Part shown: one piece after another, positions 27,708-36,267 of the stretch
Position numbering within the stretch: position 1 is the first letter of the stretch
Layout of the letters: each line of letters begins with the position of its first letter
Assembly (NCBI RefSeq): GCF_003014695.1
Contig: NZ_PYAS01000005.1
Span: 432,779 to 496,778, forward strand
Reading direction: 5' to 3'
Origin: Dyadobacter jiangsuensis
Lineage (GTDB): Bacteria; Bacteroidota; Bacteroidia; Cytophagales; Spirosomataceae
Length of the DNA stretch: 64,000 nucleotides
Program-made: the position numbers and the translations under genes
The notes under the pieces: model-generated
What the model was told of the DNA's origin: nothing
Database searches by the model: none
The model's input: the letters and a program-made list of their open reading frames with translations, nothing else

Positions 27708-27779
27708 TACGAAAAAAATCGTAGTAAAGGCTTGCAAGTACGATTTTTTTCGTAGACATTTGGTACGAAGATTATCGTA
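27708..27779 (+). promoter_or_regulatory. Three TACGA-N6-TCGTA operators upstream of the BlaI-like gene
   Basis: Three 16-bp palindromes share exact ends: TACGAAAAAAATCGTA (27708-27723), TACGATTTTTTTCGTA (27739-27754) and TACGAAGATTATCGTA (27764-27779). They fill the 85 bp in front of the BlaI-like start at 27793. BlaI/MecI repressors are known to bind TACA-type dyads of similar geometry, so autoregulation is the natural reading. Confidence 0.85.
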
Positions 27780-27792
27780 ATTAACTAATATC

Positions 27793-28167
27793 ATGTATAT
27801 CAAGCCCACCGACTCCGAACTGGAAATCCTGAACTACCTCTGGCAGGCAGGACCTAGTACCGTCCGTGCCGTGCACGATGCCCTTTCCGAAACCAAGGAC
27901 GTCGGCTACACCACCACCTTGAAGCTCATGCAGATCATGCACGACAAGGGGCTGCTCTACCGCACGGAGCAAGGACGATCCCACATTTACGTAGCGCTCC
28001 TCGGCAAAGAGGAGACACAGCAGAATCTGGTAGGTAAAATGGTTGAAACCCTCTTTCAGGGCTCCGCCGCGCAGATGGTCATGCAGGCGCTAGGGAATCA
28101 CACCACCTCCAAAGAAGAACTGGATGAAATTCGCGAGTTATTAAATAACCTGGAAAACAATCGTTAG
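27793..28167 (+). CDS. BlaI/MecI/CopY family transcriptional repressor
   Basis: 124 residues with an N-terminal winged helix (PTDSELEILNYLWQAGPSTVRAVHDALSETKDVGYTTTLKLMQIMHDKGLLYR) and a C-terminal dimerisation helix region (LVGKMVETLFQGSAAQMVMQAL). Repressors of this family dissociate after cleavage by a partner BlaR1-type membrane protease, whose gene follows 2 bp later. The three dyads upstream are its likely operators. In non-pathogenic Bacteroidota such pairs frequently have unknown inducers rather than beta-lactams. Confidence 0.94.
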   Translation: MYIKPTDSELEILNYLWQAGPSTVRAVHDALSETKDVGYTTTLKLMQIMHDKGLLYRTEQGRSHIYVALLGKEETQQNLVGKMVETLFQGSAAQMVMQALGNHTTSKEELDEIRELLNNLENNR

Positions 28168-28169
28168 CC

Positions 28170-30068
28170 ATGAAATTCTTCTCAAATCTGTTACCCGGTC
28201 CGGCCGTTTCCGCATTTGGCTGGGCACTCATCCACTCCATCTGGCAGGGAACACTGCTGATGCTGGTCGCTGTCGCCGCATTCTATTTTTTGAGAAAAAA
28301 ATCAGCCAATACGCGCTACCTCGCGGGTGTTGGCTTCCTTTTCGCACAGGTCGTTGCGTCTGTCGGAACATTCATTTACTATTATCCTAAAACCACCAGC
28401 GCGATTTCCAATGCCAAAGCCTTGGCGCGCTACACCGCATTATCCGCATCCCGCACATGGGCGGAAGTCTCCCGGGACCTGCCTATTACATTTAAAATAC
28501 AAATGTGGCTCACTGCCCATTTACACGAGTTGGTGATCTGCTGGCTCATCGGCTCCGGTATTCTGCTGCTGCGTTTCGCCGGCGGATGGATATTCACCGA
28601 AAGGCTCCGTATCAATGCCAAAATCGTCATGGACAAAGAATGGCGGGCGAGATTCGGGGTAATCATAGCCAAAATGAATATCTCCAAAGCCGTCGAATTT
28701 CGCGAAACCACCAAGGTGCTCACACCCATGGTAATCGGAACATTCAGCCCGGTGGTATTGATCCCGATCGGCTTGCTTTCCGGGTTTTCCACAGCGCAGG
28801 TAGAAGCTATTCTCGCGCATGAACTCGCACACATCCGCAGGAACGATTACCTGATTAATATGCTGCAATCGTTCGTGGAGGTGATTTTTTTCTTCCATCC
28901 GGCGATCTGGTGGCTGTCCGAAAAAGTGCGCGCCGAGCGCGAGCATTGCTGCGACGACATTGCGTTGGCCGTTTGTGGGGACAAAATGTCCCTGGCTCAT
29001 GCTCTGGTGAAAGTAGCCGAATGGCAGGCTACGCCGGGATTAGCCATGGCTTTTGCTTCTAAAAAACCATTGCTACTCCACCGTGTGCAGCGTGTTTTGG
29101 GCCTAAATCCAAAACCTGTCCGCACCTTTTCAAGCCTTCCCGCGATGATTTTTGCTATCGGTTTGGTGATCGGCATTTCAGCTTACGCAGTTGCGCAAAA
29201 GGTTGAAAAAGACAAGGAAAGAAAAGCAGCCAAGCACATGACCGTCAAAAAACGGAAACCGGCGAAAATCGAAACCCGCAAAGAGCATGAAATGGAAGAA
29301 ATGGCCGAAGTGGCTATCGAAGAGCAGGTACTTGATAACATCCAAGAAGAATTCTTCGATGTCGATGTTCATATTGACTCCCCCGAAATAGAATTCGAGC
29401 ATTCGGGCAATGATACTTTGGATCGGAAGATGTGGGAGCTCAACCAAAAGATCCGCGCCATGCATGAGGAGTTAAAACCTTATCATGTGAGATTGCAGGA
29501 ACTGCACCGCGAACGCGAGAAATACAGATTTGAAACGGAACGGCTCGAACGCGAAATCGAGAAAATGGAGTGGAAAAAGCACCGTGCAGAAGAGCTGAGA
29601 TCCGATTTGATGGAAAAGAGATCCGTCCTGTTTAATCAGGATGGCAAGGAAGCGAAGATCAGCGATACAGAACTGGATAAGCAATTGGCCGATTTTGAGC
29701 AACAGATCAAAGCCCAGGAACAGATTATTTCCGAACTCAATAACCAGATTACCAATACAACCAAAGAGACTATGAAGGTTGATGGAGGTGAGGTAAAATT
29801 GCAGCGGGAAATAGAGGAGGTCAACTACAAGATCAGCGAAATGGGCAAAAACATCGGCCTGGAAACGTTGAGCTACCGGAAAATGCAGGGTATCGAAGAG
29901 CCTCCACGTGCTCCACGCGTTGCGCGTAGCGGACGTATGCGACGCGCGGGCACCCCTCCTCCCCCACCGCCTGTGGCCGCACCAGCGAAAGTAACTCCAG
30001 CTCTCCCGGCAAAACCAGCCCCGGCACCCAAACCACCACTTCCCCCGAAGAAAGACCCAAAGGAATAA
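28170..30068 (+). CDS. M56 (BlaR1-like) membrane metallopeptidase with coiled-coil periplasmic tail
   Basis: 632 residues. Four membrane spans lie in the first 340 residues (about 15-40, 45-70, 110-135, 318-340). The cytoplasmic zincin domain has HELAH at H217-H221, with FHPAIWWLSEKVRAEREHCCDD downstream. After the last span there is no penicillin-binding sensor domain; instead a basic/acidic region, a long coiled coil (about residues 410-575, repeats of LHREREKYRFETERLEREIEKM) and a proline-rich C-terminus. It probably senses an envelope signal and cleaves the upstream BlaI-like repressor. The missing sensor means the inducer is unknown. Confidence 0.9.
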   Translation: MKFFSNLLPGPAVSAFGWALIHSIWQGTLLMLVAVAAFYFLRKKSANTRYLAGVGFLFAQVVASVGTFIYYYPKTTSAISNAKALARYTALSASRTWAEVSRDLPITFKIQMWLTAHLHELVICWLIGSGILLLRFAGGWIFTERLRINAKIVMDKEWRARFGVIIAKMNISKAVEFRETTKVLTPMVIGTFSPVVLIPIGLLSGFSTAQVEAILAHELAHIRRNDYLINMLQSFVEVIFFFHPAIWWLSEKVRAEREHCCDDIALAVCGDKMSLAHALVKVAEWQATPGLAMAFASKKPLLLHRVQRVLGLNPKPVRTFSSLPAMIFAIGLVIGISAYAVAQKVEKDKERKAAKHMTVKKRKPAKIETRKEHEMEEMAEVAIEEQVLDNIQEEFFDVDVHIDSPEIEFEHSGNDTLDRKMWELNQKIRAMHEELKPYHVRLQELHREREKYRFETERLEREIEKMEWKKHRAEELRSDLMEKRSVLFNQDGKEAKISDTELDKQLADFEQQIKAQEQIISELNNQITNTTKETMKVDGGEVKLQREIEEVNYKISEMGKNIGLETLSYRKMQGIEEPPRAPRVARSGRMRRAGTPPPPPPVAAPAKVTPALPAKPAPAPKPPLPPKKDPKE

Positions 30069-30070
30069 AT

Positions 30071-30106
30071 AAAAGGGCAGCGATTGGAATCGCTGCCCTT
30101 TTATTT
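30071..30106. terminator. Bidirectional terminator between convergent genes
   Basis: Near-perfect 15-nt arms (AAAAGGGCAGCGATT / AATCGCTGCCCTTTT) with A- and T-rich flanks, between the BlaR1-like gene and the convergent ferredoxin reductase gene. Confidence 0.9.
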
Positions 30107-30121
30107 ACATATGCAAATTCA

Positions 30122-31198
30122 CTATTCTACTTCAATCACCACGTCGTCACTCATCGGGTGAGTGACGCACGTTAGGATGAACCCTTCATTAATCTCCGCT
30201 TCCGAAAGCGCGTCCTCTTCGTCCATTTGAACTTTACCGGACGTGCATCGGCCCATACACGCGGTACACATGCCCGCCTGACACGAATACGGCAGATCGA
30301 TGTCCATATTCAATGCGGCTTCGAGCACCGTTTCATGCGGTTTTACAGGCAGTTTGTACTCAGTACCTTCATAAAACAGTGTGATCTCACGTGTTTTGGG
30401 CGAGTCATCATCCTCCGCTTCCGGCTCTACTGTCACTTCTCCCGGCTTGGCCGAGGTAGCAGTGGCAAAACTCTCTTTCCGTATCTTACTCTCCGGCACC
30501 GCCAGGATCGATAGCGCCCGGTGTGCTTCTTCCATCATATCCTCCGGCCCGCACAGGAAGTATTCCGCTTCTTTTTTGTCCAGCGCCCGCAGTTTTTCGA
30601 TGATTTTCAGCACATGGCTCTTGTTCAATCGCCCGGTTTCGCCTTCCCAGCCTTCGTTTGGCTGGCTTAGTGTGTGGATAACCGTAAAGCGCTTGCCATA
30701 TTTAGCCTCCAAAGCTGCTATTTTGTCTTTGAAAATAATGCTATCCTCTCTTCTGCTACCGTAGATCAGAAAAACTTCGCTTTCCGGTTCCACCATCAGA
30801 ACGGATTTCAGAATCGAAAACAGCGGGGTAATACCGCTTCCTGCACCGATAAATACCACCTGGCGTGTCTGATCATCAGCTTGTTTGGGAAAGAAATGGC
30901 CCATAGGCTCCAATGCTTCCAGTACATCACCCTCTTTCAGTGTGTCGAGCAGGTGGTTTGATGCATAGCCACCTGGTACCCGCTTAATGGTAATCGCCAG
31001 CGAAACATCGGTATAAGGCGAGCTCGACATCGAGTACGACCTTCTGATTTTTTTATCTTCAAAAGGCAGCAGCAAAGTCAGGAACTGCCCCGGCCGGTAC
31101 TGAACGACTTCATTGATCGGGTGCCAGAAATGGATGGTCGCAGCCTCCTCCGTTTCTTTCTCTATTTCCTTTACTTTTAAAAAATAATATTTGCTCAT
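30122..31198 (-). CDS. Ferredoxin--NAD(P)H reductase with 2Fe-2S domain (PaaE-like)
   Basis: 358 residues from the ATG at 31198; the frame extends upstream through the next gene's terminator, so the longer start is rejected. Domains: FAD-binding (RPGQFLTLLLPFEDKKIRRSYSMSSSPY), NAD-binding (VVFIGAGSGITPLFSILK), and a C-terminal plant-type 2Fe-2S ferredoxin (CQAGMCTACMGRCTSG plus a distal cysteine in ILTCVTHP). Relatives pass electrons from NAD(P)H to oxygenases such as phenylacetyl-CoA epoxidase; no oxygenase or paa genes are adjacent, so it may serve another acceptor. Confidence 0.9.
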   Translation of the reverse strand: MSKYYFLKVKEIEKETEEAATIHFWHPINEVVQYRPGQFLTLLLPFEDKKIRRSYSMSSSPYTDVSLAITIKRVPGGYASNHLLDTLKEGDVLEALEPMGHFFPKQADDQTRQVVFIGAGSGITPLFSILKSVLMVEPESEVFLIYGSRREDSIIFKDKIAALEAKYGKRFTVIHTLSQPNEGWEGETGRLNKSHVLKIIEKLRALDKKEAEYFLCGPEDMMEEAHRALSILAVPESKIRKESFATATSAKPGEVTVEPEAEDDDSPKTREITLFYEGTEYKLPVKPHETVLEAALNMDIDLPYSCQAGMCTACMGRCTSGKVQMDEEDALSEAEINEGFILTCVTHPMSDDVVIEVE

Positions 31199-31222
31199 TA
31201 TTAAATGGTCGGCGATAAACAC

Positions 31223-31255
31223 AAAGGCCTCACAGGTAACACCCATGAGGCCTTT
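31223..31255 (-). terminator. Terminator of the aminotransferase gene
   Basis: Arms AAAGGCCTCA (31223-31232) and TGAGGCCTTT (31246-31255), perfect 10-bp stem with a 13-nt loop, 18 bp past the aminotransferase stop on the minus strand. Confidence 0.85.
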
Positions 31256-31272
31256 ATGATTTCATATTTATA

Positions 31273-32487
31273 TTATTTCAAAGTTGCAACGGCGTCTTTG
31301 ATACGTTTTACTGCTTCTTCCAATGCTTCGTCGGCAGCGGCAGTCGAGATACGGATGCAGTTTGGCGCACCGAAACCTGAACCTGCCACGGTCGAAACAT
31401 AGGATTTGTTCAAAATCCAGTTAGCGAAATCGTCGGAATCCTTGATCAGCGTTTCGCCATCCGATTTGCCGAAGTAATAGCTCACATCCGGGAATGCGTA
31501 GAACGCGCCTTGCGGTATATTCACTTTGAAACCCGGAATGTCTTTCAACAAACCTACCACGAGGTCACGACGGCGGTGGTATGCCTTTGCCATTTCGATA
31601 GAAGGCTCTTTCGGTCCGTTGAATGCAGCGGTAGCCGCTTTCTGCGCGATAGAGTTCGTTCCCGAAGTAACCTGGCCTTGCAGTTTTTCAACGCCGTCCG
31701 CGATCCATTTAGCGGCAGCGATGAACCCGATCCGCCAGCCTGTCATCGCATAACCTTTCGCAACACCGTTTACAGTGATCACGCGATCTTTCAATGCAGG
31801 GATAGAACCGATGCTGAAATGGCCTTCCTCTGTGAAGTTGATATATTCGTAGATCTCGTCGGCCAGCACGTAAACACCTTCGTGTTTTTCGAGTACAGCA
31901 GCGATTTCTCTCAATTCTTTTTCTGAATAAACAGCGCCGGTCGGGTTGTTCGGTGAGGCGTACATCACCACTTTCGTACGTGGCGTGATCGCTGCTTCCA
32001 ATTGTGCGGCAGTTACTTTGAAATCGTTTTCAAATGCACCATCGATAATCACCGATTTGCCTTCTGCCAGCTTCACCATTTCGGAGTAGCTCACCCAGTA
32101 AGGTGCAAAAATCACCACTTCGTCGCCTGGATTTACCAGAACCTGGATCACGTTCGCGAGTGAATGCTTGGCACCGGTCGAAACCACGATATTTTCAGGT
32201 TTCCAATCTATATTATTGTCGCGCTTTAACTTATCAGCAATGGCCTTTCGCAGATCAGGGTAACCTGCTACGGGTGAGTAACCATGAAAACCATCATCGA
32301 TGGCTTTTTTAGCGGCCTCGCAAATGTGTGCGGGCGTCTTGAAGTCTGGCTCTCCCACGCTCAGACTGATCACTTTATGGCCTTGTGCGGCCAGTTCACG
32401 GGCCATTTTGGTCATCGCCAGCGTCGAAGATTCTTCGAGGGCGTTGATCCGGTCGGCCAACCGGGTTTGCTCTGCTACTGCGGACAT
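31273..32487 (-). CDS. Class I/II pyridoxal-phosphate aminotransferase (aspartate aminotransferase-like)
   Basis: 404 residues of fold-type I PLP enzymes, subgroup I-gamma as in bacterial aspartate aminotransferases. Seen: SLSVGEPDFKTPAHICEAAKKAIDDGFHGYSPVAG near the N-terminus, ASPNNPTGAVYS with the conserved asparagine, DEIYEYINF with the PLP-ring aspartate, and VNGVAKGYAMTGWRIGF with the Schiff-base lysine, plus a C-terminal arginine for the carboxylate (NCIRIS). It transfers amino groups between aspartate or similar amino acids and 2-oxoglutarate. It is monocistronic with its own promoter. Confidence 0.93.
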   Translation of the reverse strand: MSAVAEQTRLADRINALEESSTLAMTKMARELAAQGHKVISLSVGEPDFKTPAHICEAAKKAIDDGFHGYSPVAGYPDLRKAIADKLKRDNNIDWKPENIVVSTGAKHSLANVIQVLVNPGDEVVIFAPYWVSYSEMVKLAEGKSVIIDGAFENDFKVTAAQLEAAITPRTKVVMYASPNNPTGAVYSEKELREIAAVLEKHEGVYVLADEIYEYINFTEEGHFSIGSIPALKDRVITVNGVAKGYAMTGWRIGFIAAAKWIADGVEKLQGQVTSGTNSIAQKAATAAFNGPKEPSIEMAKAYHRRRDLVVGLLKDIPGFKVNIPQGAFYAFPDVSYYFGKSDGETLIKDSDDFANWILNKSYVSTVAGSGFGAPNCIRISTAAADEALEEAVKRIKDAVATLK

Positions 32488-32544
32488 TGCAATGTTTTAA
32501 TTAAGTTAAAGAAGGTACTGCGAACTGTATCAACAAATTGCCCG

Positions 32545-32552
32545 CAAAGGTA
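32545..32552 (-). promoter_or_regulatory. -7 box of the aminotransferase gene
   Basis: TACCTTTG on the minus strand matches TAnnTTTG exactly, 58 bp before the ATG at 32487. The -33 element is not obvious. Confidence 0.5.
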
Positions 32553-32669
32553 CGGGTTTTTTAACAGTTGCATTGTATTATGTTAAGAAAGATTTATCGG
32601 CCACCTATTAGTTAGCAGGCAGGAAGCGCTATCTGCTTGAAATGGCGGCGCCAACGACGATATTTGTCC

Positions 32670-34196
32670 ATGGACACACCAATCACGATCGAAGAAATCA
32701 CCTTCCTGGCCAATGTGCCGGAAAACCTGCACGTTGCATTCCTCCGCGTAGCGAACGGCTTGCACGAGCGCGCAAAATACCCGAGAGAGAAGGTATTGCT
32801 GATGCTCGTCAAAATGTTGAACGACCCTAAGAAATATGCTTATTCCAAAAATAAGGTTACTAATCTGGCTAAAACGGTTTTTGATTTGCGAAAATCCGGA
32901 ACCGAAATTTCTCTGACGGAAGCCGGCCAGGAATTACTTGCCAATGAAGAAGCTGTACTGACGTCGGACGCGAAGGAGCCACAGGCCAAAAACACATTTA
33001 ATCTCCGTGAAAACAAGCTGCATTACGCCGTTTTTGGCAGACAGCATATCGAAGAAGGCGCATTGCAGCAAATGGAAACCGCCGTTAGCTTACCCATATC
33101 GGTCGCTGGCGCATTAATGCCCGACGCACACCAAGGCTACGGATTGCCCATCGGCGGCGTCCTCGCCACAGAAGCCGACAAGGTAATACCCTACGCCGTA
33201 GGAGTTGACATTGCCTGCCGCATGTGCATGTCCGTTTTCGACATTCCCACAGATTACCTCAAACGAGAGCCGCATTTTCTGAAAAAGATCTTAACTGAAA
33301 ACACCAAATTCGGCATGGGTGGCGAAATCGCCCGGAAATACGACGAAAGCATCATGGATCAGCCCGAATGGGAGGCAACCAAAACGATCCGATCGCTGAA
33401 AGACAAGGCCCATCGGCAGCTAGGAACATCAGGCACCGGCAACCATTTCGTTGAATGGGGCATTGTGGAAGTATTTGAAAACGATCCGCTTTTGAGTTTA
33501 CCTAAAGGCGAATATCTCTCGCTACTTTCCCACTCCGGCTCACGCGGTTTCGGTGGGACCATCGCCAACTATTATTCCAAACTGGCGATGCAAAAAACGG
33601 TATTGCCCAAACAAGCTGCGCATTTAGCCTGGCTGGATTTAAATACGGAAGAAGGTCAGGAATACTGGATCGCGATGAACCTCGCAGGCGACTATGCCTC
33701 GGCCAACCACCACGAAATCCACAACAAAATGGCGAAATCACTGGGTGAAAAGCCTTTGAAGATCATCGAAAACCACCACAATTTCGCCTGGAAAGAAAAA
33801 CTGGCCGACGGCCGCGAGGTAATCGTCCACCGCAAAGGCGCCACGCCAGCCGGCAGCGACGAACTGGGCATTATCCCGGGTTCGATGAGTCAGCCGGGTT
33901 ATGTGATCCGCGGCAAAGCCAATGCAGAATCCCTCAACTCCGCCTCGCACGGTGCCGGCCGCGTGATGTCCCGCACCAAGGCATTCACCACGACGACCCG
34001 CAGCCAAATGAATAAGATTCTGCAAGACAATGGTATTCAGCTCATTGGCGGAGACCTGGACGAATCGCCGATGGTTTACAAGAATATCGACGATGTGATT
34101 GCGGCACAGTCGGAGCTGGTGAAGGTATTGGCTAAATTTTCACCTAAGATTGTGCGGATGGCGGATGCGAATCGGAAGGAAGGGCGGGAGGATTGA
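32670..34196 (+). CDS. rtcB: RtcB family RNA ligase with N-terminal extension
   Basis: 508 residues from the ATG at 32670 (MDTPITIEEI). RtcB joins 2',3'-cyclic-phosphate and 5'-OH RNA ends using GTP and Mn2+. Core motifs in order: LMPDAHQGYGLPIGGV, VGVDIACRMC, LGTSGTGNHFVEWG, LSHSGSRGFGG, NHHEIHNK, HRKGATPAG and SHGAGRVMSR, the last containing the histidine that is guanylylated in known RtcB proteins. The core begins only near residue 140, so there is a longer N-terminus than in short bacterial RtcB proteins. No archease gene or rtcA is adjacent. Confidence 0.92.
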   Translation: MDTPITIEEITFLANVPENLHVAFLRVANGLHERAKYPREKVLLMLVKMLNDPKKYAYSKNKVTNLAKTVFDLRKSGTEISLTEAGQELLANEEAVLTSDAKEPQAKNTFNLRENKLHYAVFGRQHIEEGALQQMETAVSLPISVAGALMPDAHQGYGLPIGGVLATEADKVIPYAVGVDIACRMCMSVFDIPTDYLKREPHFLKKILTENTKFGMGGEIARKYDESIMDQPEWEATKTIRSLKDKAHRQLGTSGTGNHFVEWGIVEVFENDPLLSLPKGEYLSLLSHSGSRGFGGTIANYYSKLAMQKTVLPKQAAHLAWLDLNTEEGQEYWIAMNLAGDYASANHHEIHNKMAKSLGEKPLKIIENHHNFAWKEKLADGREVIVHRKGATPAGSDELGIIPGSMSQPGYVIRGKANAESLNSASHGAGRVMSRTKAFTTTTRSQMNKILQDNGIQLIGGDLDESPMVYKNIDDVIAAQSELVKVLAKFSPKIVRMADANRKEGRED

Positions 34197-34233
34197 CGAG
34201 ATAATTTGTTATCTTTCGTAAAAGAAGATCAGG

Positions 34234-34449
34234 ATGAATGCGCTGAGATTAGTTGAGAAACCTAAAAATGGAAAACTGAGCATATCTCTCCCGGAGACAT
34301 TTACGGATGATCCGGTCGAGGTAATCATTCGCCCGTTAGTGCAGCCTGAAATTGACGCCGAATCAAGACTTAAAATTGCTCAACAATACCTCAAAAGATC
34401 AAAACCAACCAATTTTGACTTAGGAGATTTGGACCCGCATGAGCAATAA
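34234..34449 (+). CDS. Putative antitoxin of a PIN toxin
   Basis: 71 residues: a short beta-rich N-terminus (NALRLVEKPKNGKLSISLPETFTDDPVEVIIRPL), possibly an AbrB/MazE-type or strand-helix DNA-binding element, and a helical acidic tail (SRLKIAQQYLKRSKPTNFDL) suited to wrapping a toxin. It overlaps the PIN gene by 11 bp. The antitoxin role is inferred from position and size. Confidence 0.75.
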   Translation: MNALRLVEKPKNGKLSISLPETFTDDPVEVIIRPLVQPEIDAESRLKIAQQYLKRSKPTNFDLGDLDPHEQ

Positions 34450-34909
34450 CCATCGGAAAATTTTCATTGACAGTTCCATTCTGGTAGAATTTGAGAAGCA
34501 AACCAAAACCGATTTGCTTTTCTACCTTATGAGCGATAAGGCGTCGAGCTTATTCGTGAACTCCACTGTTCTGAGTGAATACACATATTACCTACTCGCA
34601 ATTGAGAGCGGAAAGTCGCCGAGATCTGTGAAGGAGGATGGAAATATCGGGGCTATAATTCAGCAAAATAACCCTGAACCCTTTCTGGATGTATTTCAAA
34701 CAACTCCATTAAAACCAGGAATAACCACCGTATTTCTGGAAATGATGTCCAAATACAATTTGCTTCCTAATGACGCATTGATCCTTGCTGATTGCAAACT
34801 GAATTCAATTAATGCATTGGCAAGTTATGATGTCAAAGACTTTTCCGACGCGTGTAAAAAGGAAGGGATCCAACTTATCAGCTCAATGTCAGATTTGCAA
34901 ATAACTTAA
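34439..34909 (+). CDS. PIN domain toxin (VapC-like)
   Basis: 156 residues with the PIN-domain acidic residues: D in KIFIDSSILVEFEKQ near the N-terminus, E in TVLSEYTYYLL, D in LLPNDALILADCKLNS with the second aspartate, and D in ASYDVKDF. PIN toxins are Mg2+-dependent RNases that often cut tRNA or rRNA. It ends 4 bp into the convergent outer-membrane gene downstream. The pair looks intact. Confidence 0.85.
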   Translation: MSNNHRKIFIDSSILVEFEKQTKTDLLFYLMSDKASSLFVNSTVLSEYTYYLLAIESGKSPRSVKEDGNIGAIIQQNNPEPFLDVFQTTPLKPGITTVFLEMMSKYNLLPNDALILADCKLNSINALASYDVKDFSDACKKEGIQLISSMSDLQIT

Positions 34910-36153
34910 AACACCTCCCCCAAATTCACAAACAACCCCCTTGACCCATCCATTCCAAACCCATAATCAATCGCAATATTCGCCCCCGACGTCTTATTAA
35001 CCTTTATACGGATGCCCAGGCCCCCCGCAGGGGCGATTTTTCGGAAGCTTTTCGATGGCCAATCGGAAACGCTCTGCGCATTGGCGAAGATAACCCCACC
35101 GAAAAGGCCATTCTTGGTCAATGCAAAGCGGTATTCGGATTCAAAATAGAGCAGATTGGTGCTGCGGAAACGGCCCTGAATGTAACCCCGGCCGATGTTG
35201 GTCGTCGGGTCCCAGCCGGTAGCGGGAAGGTCGAGATATGGCGGCTTGCCGATGGTAAGCCAGTTGTAATTCCAGAATGCAAGGGTGTTCTGGCTACCCT
35301 GAGGGAAGTTGAAATAGCGGCGGACGTCGATCACGACGGATTGCCAGTTGTTGGTGCTTCCGAGCGCGGTCATGTTCGGACGGAACTGAACGTTGCTGTA
35401 AAAGCCTTTCAGCGGGTTAATGGAGTTCGTCCTGCTGTCGTAAGCAACTGTAACCAAGGGTCCCACGGATGATGATTTGTGACCTAATCCATAATCTTTA
35501 ATGTCCTGATTCAGCTTTTCCTCCTTGTTCGTCTGCATGATTTGCCATCTTTTGTCATAGGCAAACCCGAGCCCTACGAAAAACGACTTGCCGATTTTCT
35601 TCAAAACCGTCTGGTGCAAGCGCAAATGCTTATATTTCAAGCCCGTGGCGTCGGTCATTTTAGAATCCATACCCAACCCATAGGTATCCTGCGGATATTT
35701 GAAAAACCGCCAGTCGACCACAAAGTTGTAGTTATTGTGCCTCGTCCAGATGTTGGCCTGGACCGGAATAGTCATTTGCTTGTATTCTGTGTAAATAAAA
35801 TTGGTGGTAATGCTCGAAATATTGGTCGTTTTGGGGTTGCTGGTATAGAATGCGATGTTCGCATTGAGCGAGCCCGTGAGCCCGGACGAGAGCGTGTACC
35901 CGCCCGCGGGTACGAGGGAGAAGATCGGCTTACCGGAGCGAATCTTCGGAACGCGTACCGAATCCGATTTGTCCTTCGATTTCCACTTTCTGAGCACATC
36001 GATCAGGTCTTTTTGCATCACCTTTTGGGCCGAATCCGCAGTACTCACGGTGTCCTGACGAGCGGCCTGGCTTCCGATTACATAACTCCCGGCCTGCAAA
36101 CCATTCACGGTCAGCATAATGAGCGCGGTTATGATGTAAGAAGCCTTGATCAC
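34906..36153 (-). CDS. BamA/TamA-like outer membrane beta-barrel protein
   Basis: 415 residues from a GTG at 36153. The ATG at 36255 lies inside the icd terminator and gives a non-signal N-terminus, whereas the GTG yields a signal peptide (IKASYIITALIMLTVNGLQAGSYV). The C-terminal part has the surface antigen (Bac_surface_Ag/Omp85) barrel pattern: SLVPAGGYTLSSGLTGSLN, GPLVTVAYDSRTNSINPLKGFYSNVQFR, RGYIQGRFRSTNLLYFESEYRFAL and GGLGIRIKVNKTSGANIAIDYGFG. There are no POTRA repeats, so it is a short patatin- or ShlB-unrelated barrel of unknown cargo. ATG at 36117 is an alternative start. Confidence 0.8.
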   Translation of the reverse strand: MIKASYIITALIMLTVNGLQAGSYVIGSQAARQDTVSTADSAQKVMQKDLIDVLRKWKSKDKSDSVRVPKIRSGKPIFSLVPAGGYTLSSGLTGSLNANIAFYTSNPKTTNISSITTNFIYTEYKQMTIPVQANIWTRHNNYNFVVDWRFFKYPQDTYGLGMDSKMTDATGLKYKHLRLHQTVLKKIGKSFFVGLGFAYDKRWQIMQTNKEEKLNQDIKDYGLGHKSSSVGPLVTVAYDSRTNSINPLKGFYSNVQFRPNMTALGSTNNWQSVVIDVRRYFNFPQGSQNTLAFWNYNWLTIGKPPYLDLPATGWDPTTNIGRGYIQGRFRSTNLLYFESEYRFALTKNGLFGGVIFANAQSVSDWPSKSFRKIAPAGGLGIRIKVNKTSGANIAIDYGFGMDGSRGLFVNLGEVF

Positions 36154-36210
36154 TGGGTCGGGTTTGTTAAGTACATTCCTAGTAATATATATTAAAATAG
36201 TACCCGCCAC

Positions 36211-36248
36211 AAAAAAAGCCACCGGCTTCTCGCGAAACCGGTGGCTTT
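36211..36248 (-). terminator. Terminator of the icd gene
   Basis: Arms AAAGCCACCGG (36215-36225) and CCGGTGGCTTT (36238-36248) form a perfect 11-bp stem with a T-tract on the minus strand (plus-strand A run at 36211-36217), 20 bp past the icd stop. Confidence 0.92.
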
Positions 36249-36267
36249 GTACCACTAAATGTGGTTA

